NCBI GenBank assembly: GCA_030180135.1
Contig: CM058238.1
Location: 45,163,765 to 45,227,764, forward strand
Reading direction: 5' to 3'
Length of the DNA: 64,000 nucleotides
Source: Orychophragmus violaceus
Taxonomy: Eukaryota; Streptophyta; Magnoliopsida; Brassicales; Brassicaceae
Translations under genes and position numbers: made by a program
Notes under the pieces: model-generated
Told to the model about the DNA's origin: nothing
What the model saw: only the letters and a program-made list of their open reading frames with translations
Databases searched by the model: none
Shown: positions 57,023-64,000 of the stretch, piece by piece
How the letters are laid out: each line of letters opens with the position of its first letter
How positions within the stretch are numbered: position 1 is the stretch's first letter

Positions 57023-60000
57023 AGAATGAGAAGCATTTTATACAAGTTTATGTTCGTTTGTAACACACCTAAGTAACCCTTCTAAATGACTAGAAAGACA
57101 CTTTGATCTTCTAAAATGTCCTATGAGAATCCTTAACAAAACTTTTTAAACTAAATTTCTTTAAACATATGTGTCATGGATTGGAGAATTTAGGTGATGT
57201 AAGACAACTATAAATAAGTTTTTGTATGCTCCTAAAGGTAGAATGAGAAGCATGTTGTAATGTTTTTGTTCGTTCGTAACACCACTAAGTAACCTCTTTA
57301 AAAGACTAGAAAGAAACTTTGATCTTCTAAAAGGTCCTATGAGATCCTAAATAAAACTTTTTAACCAAAACTTCTTGAAACATATATGTCATGGATTGGT
57401 GAATTTCGGTGAAGTAAGACAACAATAAGTAAGTTTTTGTATGCTCCTAAAGATAGAATTAGAAGCATTTTATACAAGTTTATGTTCGTTTGTAACACCC
57501 CTAAGTAACCCTTCTAAGAGACTAGAAAGAAACTTTGATCTTCGAAAAGTTCCTATGAGAATCCTAAATAAAACATTTTAACCAAAATATCTTGAAACAT
57601 ATATGTCATGGATTGGAGAATTTAGGTGAGGTAGGACAACTATAAGTAAGTTTTTGTATGCTTCTAAAGGTTGAATATGAAGCATTTTATACAAGTTTAT
57701 GTTCGTTTGTAACACACCTAAGTAACCCTTCTAAATGACTAGAAAGACACTTTGATCTTCTAAAATGTCCTATGAGAATCCTTAACAAAAATTTTTAAAC
57801 TAAATTTCTTGATACATATGTGTCATGGATTTGAGAATTTAGGTGATGTAAGACAACTATAAATAAGTTTTTGTATGCTCCTAAAGGTAGAATGAGAAGC
57901 ATGTTGTAATGTTTTTGTTCGTTTGTAACACCACTAAGTAACCTCTCTAAAAGACTAGAAAGAAACTTTGATCTTCTAAAAGGTCCTATGAGATCCTAAA
58001 TAAAACTTTTTAACCAAAAATTCTTGAAACATATATGTCATGGATTGGTGAATTTCGGTGAAGTAAGACAACAATAAGTAAGTTTTTGTATGCTCCTAAA
58101 GATAGAATTAGAATCATTTTATACAAGTTTATGTTCGTTTGTAACACCCCTAAGTAACCCTTCTAAGAGACTAGAAAGAAACTTTGATCTTCGAAAAGTT
58201 CCTATGAGAATCCTAAATAAAACATTTTAACCAAAATATCTTGAAACATATATGTCATGGATTGGAGAATTTAGGTGAGGTAGGACAACTATAAGTAAGT
58301 TTTTGTATGCTTCTAAAGGTTGAATATGAAGCATTTTATACAAGTTTATGTTCGTTTGTAACACACCTAAGTAACCCTTCTAAATGACTAGAAAGACACT
58401 TTGATCTTCTAAAATGTCCTATGAGAATCCTTAACAAAAATTTTTAAACTAAATTTCTTAATACATATGTGTCATGGATTTGAGAATTTAGGTGATGTAA
58501 GACAACTATAAATAAGTTTTTGTATGCTCCTAAAGGTAGAATGAGAAGCATGTTGTAATGTTTTTGTTCGTTTGTAACACCACTAAGTAACCTCTCTAAA
58601 AGACTAGAAAGAAACTTTGATCTTCTAAAAGGTCCTATGAGATCCTAAATAAAACTTTTTAACCAAAAATTCTTGAAACATATATGTCATGGATTGGTGA
58701 ATTTCGGTGAAGTAAGACAACAATAAGTAAGTTTTTGTATGCTCCTAAAGATAGAATTAGAATCATTTTATACAAGTTTATGTTCGTTTGTAACACCCCT
58801 AAGTAACCCTTCTAAGAGACTAGAAAGAAACTTTGATCTTCGAAAAGTTCCTATGAGAATCCTAAATAAAACATTTTAACCAAAATATCTTGAAACATAT
58901 ATGTCATGGATTGGAGAATTTAGGTGAGGTAGGACAACTATAAGTAAGTTTTTGTATGCTCCTAAAGGTTGAATATGAAGCATTTTATACAAGTTTATGT
59001 TCGTTTGTAACACACCTAAGTAACCCTTCTAAATGACTAGAAAGACACTTTGATCTTCTAAAATGTCCTATGAGAATCCTTAACAAAACTTTTTAAACTA
59101 AATTTCTTGAAACATATGTGTCATGGATTGGAGAATTTAGGTGATGTAAGACAACTATAAATAAGTTTTTGTATGCTCCTAAAGGTAGAATGAGAAGCAT
59201 GTTGTAATGTTTTTGTTCGTTCGTAACACCACTAAGTAACCTCTTTAAAAGACTAGAAAGAAACTTTGATCTTCTAAAAGGTCCTATGAGATCCTAAATA
59301 AAACTTTTTAACCAAAACTTCTTGAAACATATATGTCATGGATTGGTGAATTTCGGTGAAGTAAGACAACAATAAGTAAGTTTTTGTATGCTCCTAAAGG
59401 TAGAATTAGAATCATTTTATACAAGTTTATGTTCGTTTGTAACACCCCTAAGTAACCCTTCTAAGAGACTAGAAAGAAACTTTGATCTTCGAAAAGTTCC
59501 TATGAGAATCCTAAATAAAACATTTTAACCAAAATATCTTGAAACATATATGTCATGGATTGGAGAATTTAGGTGAGGTAGGACAACTATAAGTAAGTTT
59601 TTGTATGCTTCTAAAGGTTGAATATGAAGCATTTTATACAAGTTTATGTTCGTTTGTAACACACCTAAGTAACCCTTCTAAATGACTAGAAAGACACTTT
59701 GATCTTCTAAAATGTCCTATGAGAATCCTTAACAAAAATTTTTAAACTAAATTTCTTGATACATATGTGTCATGGATTTGAGAATTTAGGTGATGTAAGA
59801 CAACTATAAATAAGTTTTTGTATGCTCCTAAAGGTAGAATGAGAAGCATGTTGTAATGTTTTTGTTCGTTTGTAACACCACTAAGTAACCTCTCTAAAAG
59901 ACTAGAAAGAAACTTTGATCTTCTAAAAAGTCCTATGAGATCCTAAATAAAACTTTTTAACCAAAAATTCTTGAAACATATATGTCATGGATTGGTGAAT

Positions 60001-63000
60001 TTCGGTGAAGTAAGACAACAATAAGTAAGTTTTTGTATGCTCCTAAAGATAGAATTAGAATCATTTTATACAAGTTTATGTTCGTTTGTAACACCCCTAA
60101 GTAACCCTTCTAAGAGACTAGAAAGAAACTTTGATCTTCGAAAAGTTCCTATGAGAATCCTAAATAAAACATTTTAACCAAAATATCTTGAAACATATAT
60201 GTCATGGATTGGAGAATTTAGGTGAGGTAGGACAACTATAAGTAAGTTTTTGTATGCTCCTAAAGGTTGAATATGAAGCATTTTATACAAGTTTATGTTC
60301 GTTTGTAACACACCTAAGTAACCCTTCTAAATGACTAGAAAGACACTTTGATCTTCTAAAATGTCCTATGAGAATCCTTAACAAAACTTTTTAAACTAAA
60401 TTTCTTGATACATATGTGTCATGGATTGGAGAATTTAGGTGATGTAAGACAACTATAAATAAGTTTTTGTATGCTCCTAAAGGTAGAATGAGAAGCATGT
60501 TGTAATGTTTTTGTTCGTTTGTAACACCACTAAGTAACCTCTCTAAAAGACTAGAAAGAAACTTTGATCTTCTAAAAGGTCCTATGAGATCCTAAATAAA
60601 ACTTTTTAACAAAAACTTCTTGAAACACATATGTCATGGATTGGTGAATTTCGGTGAAGTAAGACAACAATAAGTAAGTTTTTGTATGCTCCTAAAGATA
60701 GAATTTGAAGCATTTTATACAAGTTTATGTTCGTTTGTAACACCCCTAAGTAACCCTTCTAAGAGACTAGAAAGAAACTTTGATCTTCGAAAAGTTCCTA
60801 TGAGAATCCTAAATAAAACATTTTAACCAAAATATCTTGAAACATATATGTCATGGATTGGAGAATTTAAGTGAGGTAGGACAACTATAAGTAAGTTTTT
60901 GTATGCTCCTAAAGGTAGAATTAGAAGCATTTTATACAAGTTTATGTTCGTTTGTAACACCCCTGAGTAACCCTTCTAAGAGACTAGAAAGAAACTTTGA
61001 TCTTCGAAAAGTTCCTATGAGAATCCTAAATAAAACATTTTAACCAAAATATCTTGAAACATATATGTCATGGATTTGAGAATTTAGGTGAGGTAGGACA
61101 ACTATAAGTAAGTTTTTGTATGCTCCTAAAGGTAGAATGAGAAGCATTTTATACAAGTTTATGTTCGTTTGTAACACACCTAAGTAACCCTTCTAAATGA
61201 CTAGAAAGACACTTTGATCTTCTAAAATGTCCTATGAGAATCCTTAACAAAACTTTTTAAACTAAATTTCTTGAAACATATGTGTCATGGATTGGAGAAT
61301 TTAGGTGATGTAAGACAACTATAAATAAGTTTTTGTATGCTCTTAAAGGTAGAATGAGAAGCATGTTGTAATGTTTTTTTTTGTTCGTTCGTAACACCAC
61401 TAAGTAACCTCTCTAAAAGACTAGAAAGAAACTTTGATCTTCTAAAAGGTCTTATGAGATCCTAAATAAAACTGTTTAACCAAAAATTCTTGAAACATAT
61501 ATGTCATGGATTGGTGAATTTCGGTGAAGTAAGACAACGATAAGTAAGTTTTTGTATGCTCCTAAAGATAGAATTAGAATCATTTTATACAAGTTTATGT
61601 TCGTTTGTAACACCCCTAAGTAACCCTTCTAAGAGACTAGAAAGAAACTTTGATCTTCGAAAAGTTCCTATGAGAATCCTAAATAAAACATTTTAACCAA
61701 AATATCTTGAAACATATATGTCATGGATTGGAGAATTTAGGTGAGGTAGGACAACTATAAGTAAGTTTTTGTATGCTCCTAAAGGTTGAATATGAAGCAT
61801 TTTATACAAGTTTATGTTCGTTTGTAACACACCTAAGTAACCCTTCTAAATGACTAGAAAGACACTTTGATCTTCTAAAATGTCCTATGAGAATCCTTAA
61901 CAAAACTTTTTAAACTAAATTTCTTGATACATATGTGTCATGGATTGGAGAATTTAGGTGATGTAAGACAACTATAAATAAGTTTTTGTATGCTCCTAAA
62001 GGTAGAATGAGAAGCATGTTGTAATGTTTTTGTTCGTTTGTAACACCACTAAGTAACCTCTCTAAAAGACTAGAAAGAAACTTTGATCTTCTAAAAGGTC
62101 CTATGAGATCCTAAATAAAACTTTTTAACAAAAACTTCTTGAAACACATATGTCATGGATTGGTGAATTTCGGTGAAGTAAGACAACAATAAGTAAGTTT
62201 TTGTATGCTCCTAAAGATAGAATTTGAAGCATTTTATACAAGTTTATGTTTGTTTTTAACACCCCTAAGTAACCCTTCTAAGAGACTAGAAAGAAACTTT
62301 GATCTTCGAAAAGTTCCTATGAGAATCCTAAATAAAACATTTTAACCAAAATATCTTGAAACATATAGGTCATGGATTGGAGAATTTAAGTGAGGTAGGA
62401 CAACTATAAGTAAGTTTTTGTATGCTCCTAAAGGTAGAATTAGAAGCATTTTATACAAGTTTATGTTCGTTTGTAACACCCCTGAGTAACCCTTCTAAGA
62501 GACTAGAAAGAAACTTTGATCTTCGAAAAGTTCCTATGAGAATCCTAAATAAAACATTTTAACCAAAATATCTTGAAACATATATGTCATGGATTTGAGA
62601 ATTTAGGTGAGGTAGGACAACTATAAGTAAGTTTTTGTATGCTCCTAAAGGTAGAATGAGAAGCATTTTATACAAGTTTATGTTCGTTTGTAACACACCT
62701 AAGTAACCCTTCTAAATGACTAGAAAGACACTTTGATCTTCTAAAATGTCCTATGAGAATCCTTAACAAAACTTTTTAAACTAAATTTCTTGAAACATAT
62801 GTGTCATGGATTGGAGAATTTAGGTGATGTAAGACAACTATAAATAAGTTTTTGTACGCTCTTAAAGGTAGAATGAGAAGCATGTTGTAATGTTTTTTTT
62901 TGTTCGTTCGTAACACCACTAAGTAACCTCTCTAAAAGACTAGAAAGAAACTTTGATCTTCTAAAAGGTCTTATGAGATCCTAAATAAAACTGTTTAACC

Positions 63001-63572
63001 AAAACTTCTTGAAACATATATGTCATGGATTGGTGAATTTCGGTGAAGTAAGACAACGATAAGTAAGTTTTTGTATGCTCCTAAAGGTAGAATTAGAAGC
63101 ATTTTATACAAGTTTATGTTCGTTTGTAACACCCCTAAGTAACCCTTCTAAGAGACTAGGAAGAAACTTTGATTTCGAAAAGTTCCTATGAGAATCCTAA
63201 ATAAAACATTTTAACCAAAATATCTTGAAACATATATGTCATGGATTGGAGAATTTAGGTGAGGTAGGACAACTATAAGTAAGTTTTTGTATGCTCCTAA
63301 AGGTAGAATTAGAAGCATTTTATACAAGTTTATGTTCGTTTGTAACACCCCTAAGTAACCCATCTAAGAGACTAGAAAGAAACTTTGATCTTCGAAAAGT
63401 TCCTATGAGAATCCTAAATAAAACATTTTAACCAAAATATCTTGAAACATATATATCATGGATTGGAGAATTTAGGTGAGGTAGGACAACTATAAGTAAG
63501 TTTTTGTATGCTCCTAAAGGTAGAATGAGAAGCATGTTGTAATGTTTTTGTTCGTTCGTAACGCCACTAAGT
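57015..63572 (-). repeat. satellite array in inverted orientation, mostly A-B-C trimers
   Basis: Type A boundaries (aaaacttcttgaaac or aaaaattcttgaaac) recur near 57368, 58018, 58670, 59320, 59970, 60620, 61490, 62140 and 63008, giving steps of ~650 with two of ~870. A local duplication of ~1.52 kb (seven monomers) is seen at about 60.6-63.0 kb: both halves share gaaacacatatg, a run of nine T (near 61374 and 62891) and caacgataag. A base change aacaaaaattttt marks the units near 57785, 58434 and 59733. No gene is present. Confidence 0.9.
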
Positions 63573-64000
63573 TATTAGAGAGGAAGATGAAATGGATGAG
63601 GAGAGGCTGAAGAAGCCGAGCCTCATACCTAGTTAAAGCAAGAAGAAGAGTTCCACAAATAAAAGAGGTGGTTCTACAAGCAAGAAGAGATGTGCAAAGT
63701 TGGGGCACACAGACACAGACACAGACACAGATGATCAATGTGCAAAGTTGGGGCAAGATCATCATGTGCAAAGTCAGGGCCAAAGATATGAAGTGCAAAG
63801 TTGGGGCACTCATACATTCAGACAATCAAGAATGTGCAAAGTTGGGGCCAAACAGATGTCTGTACAGAAACAGACTCAAGAAGAGTCACATGTGGAGTTA
63901 AGGTCTGAACAAGAGTGAAGACCTGTCACTATCAGCCTTGGTAGCGTGATTCCCTCTCTCTCCAGACCTGCAACACGCCAAATAAGAGAGAGGAGAAGTC
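63573..64000 (+). mobile_element. second LARD-like element, 5' portion of an LTR (continues beyond the window)
   Basis: It begins TATTAGAGAGGAAG after satellite ending in taagt (63568-63572, expected TSD). It follows the LARD LTR (2458-3635) with several substitutions and deletions, for example loss of about 25 bases before the first GTGCAAAGTTGGGG motif and one extra acagac unit near 63716. It carries all five motifs (63690-63848). It is therefore an older or independently diverged copy. Whether this is a full element or a solo LTR cannot be seen. Confidence 0.88.

Overview
The window is AT-rich plant DNA from a centromeric or pericentromeric satellite array. About 60 percent of it is tandem satellite with a ~216 bp monomer. 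The rest is LTR retrotransposons inserted into that array. I see no host gene, rRNA, tRNA or CRISPR array. Plant origin is supported by Ty1/copia polyproteins, a Ty3/gypsy element with features of the centromeric CRM clade, and primer binding sites matching plant initiator tRNA-Met. The protein flavour suggests a eudicot, perhaps Brassicaceae; that is a guess. The monomer is not the Arabidopsis 178 bp repeat as I know it.

Layout. 1-1788: 3' half of copia copy 1 (+ strand) with its 3' LTR. 1789-2457: satellite. 2458-6944: complete non-autonomous LTR element (LARD-like, 1178 bp LTRs, no gag/pol) with a 5 bp target site duplication (TSD). 6945-11660: satellite. 11661-17153: copia copy 2 (- strand) with one uninterrupted gag-pol frame. 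17154-33004: satellite, of which the first ~0.8 kb is riddled with small deletions. 33005-43811: CRM-like gypsy element (- strand) with its own TSD, into which copia copy 3 (35663-41253, + strand) has inserted. 43812-57014: satellite in the same orientation. 57015-63572: satellite in inverted orientation. 63573-64000: first part of an LTR from a second LARD-like element.

The satellite is built from three monomer types, here called A, B and C. They are arranged as A-B-C trimers (~649 bp) and A-B-C-C tetramers (~866 bp). These build larger units: an 11-mer of 2381 bp repeated three times at 21112-28253, and a block of about 4.1-4.3 kb (19-20 monomers) at about 29.1-57.0 kb. The block periodicity is kept across the gypsy insertion once that insertion is subtracted. 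This gives a relative history: block amplification, then gypsy insertion, then copia 3 insertion (its two 444 bp LTRs look identical).

The most interesting signals are as follows. (1) A hairpin with a conserved loop and flanks, but a stem that changes with compensation, lies about 35-45 nt after the pol stop codon in both copia and gypsy elements, and it is also kept in the non-coding LARD. (2) The three copia copies have nearly identical coding regions, but their LTRs (and the leaders of copies 2 and 3) are strongly different. (3) Copia and LARD share LTR ends (5'-TATT...CA-3'), polypurine tract, primer site and an LTR motif, suggesting the LARD is mobilised by the copia enzymes.
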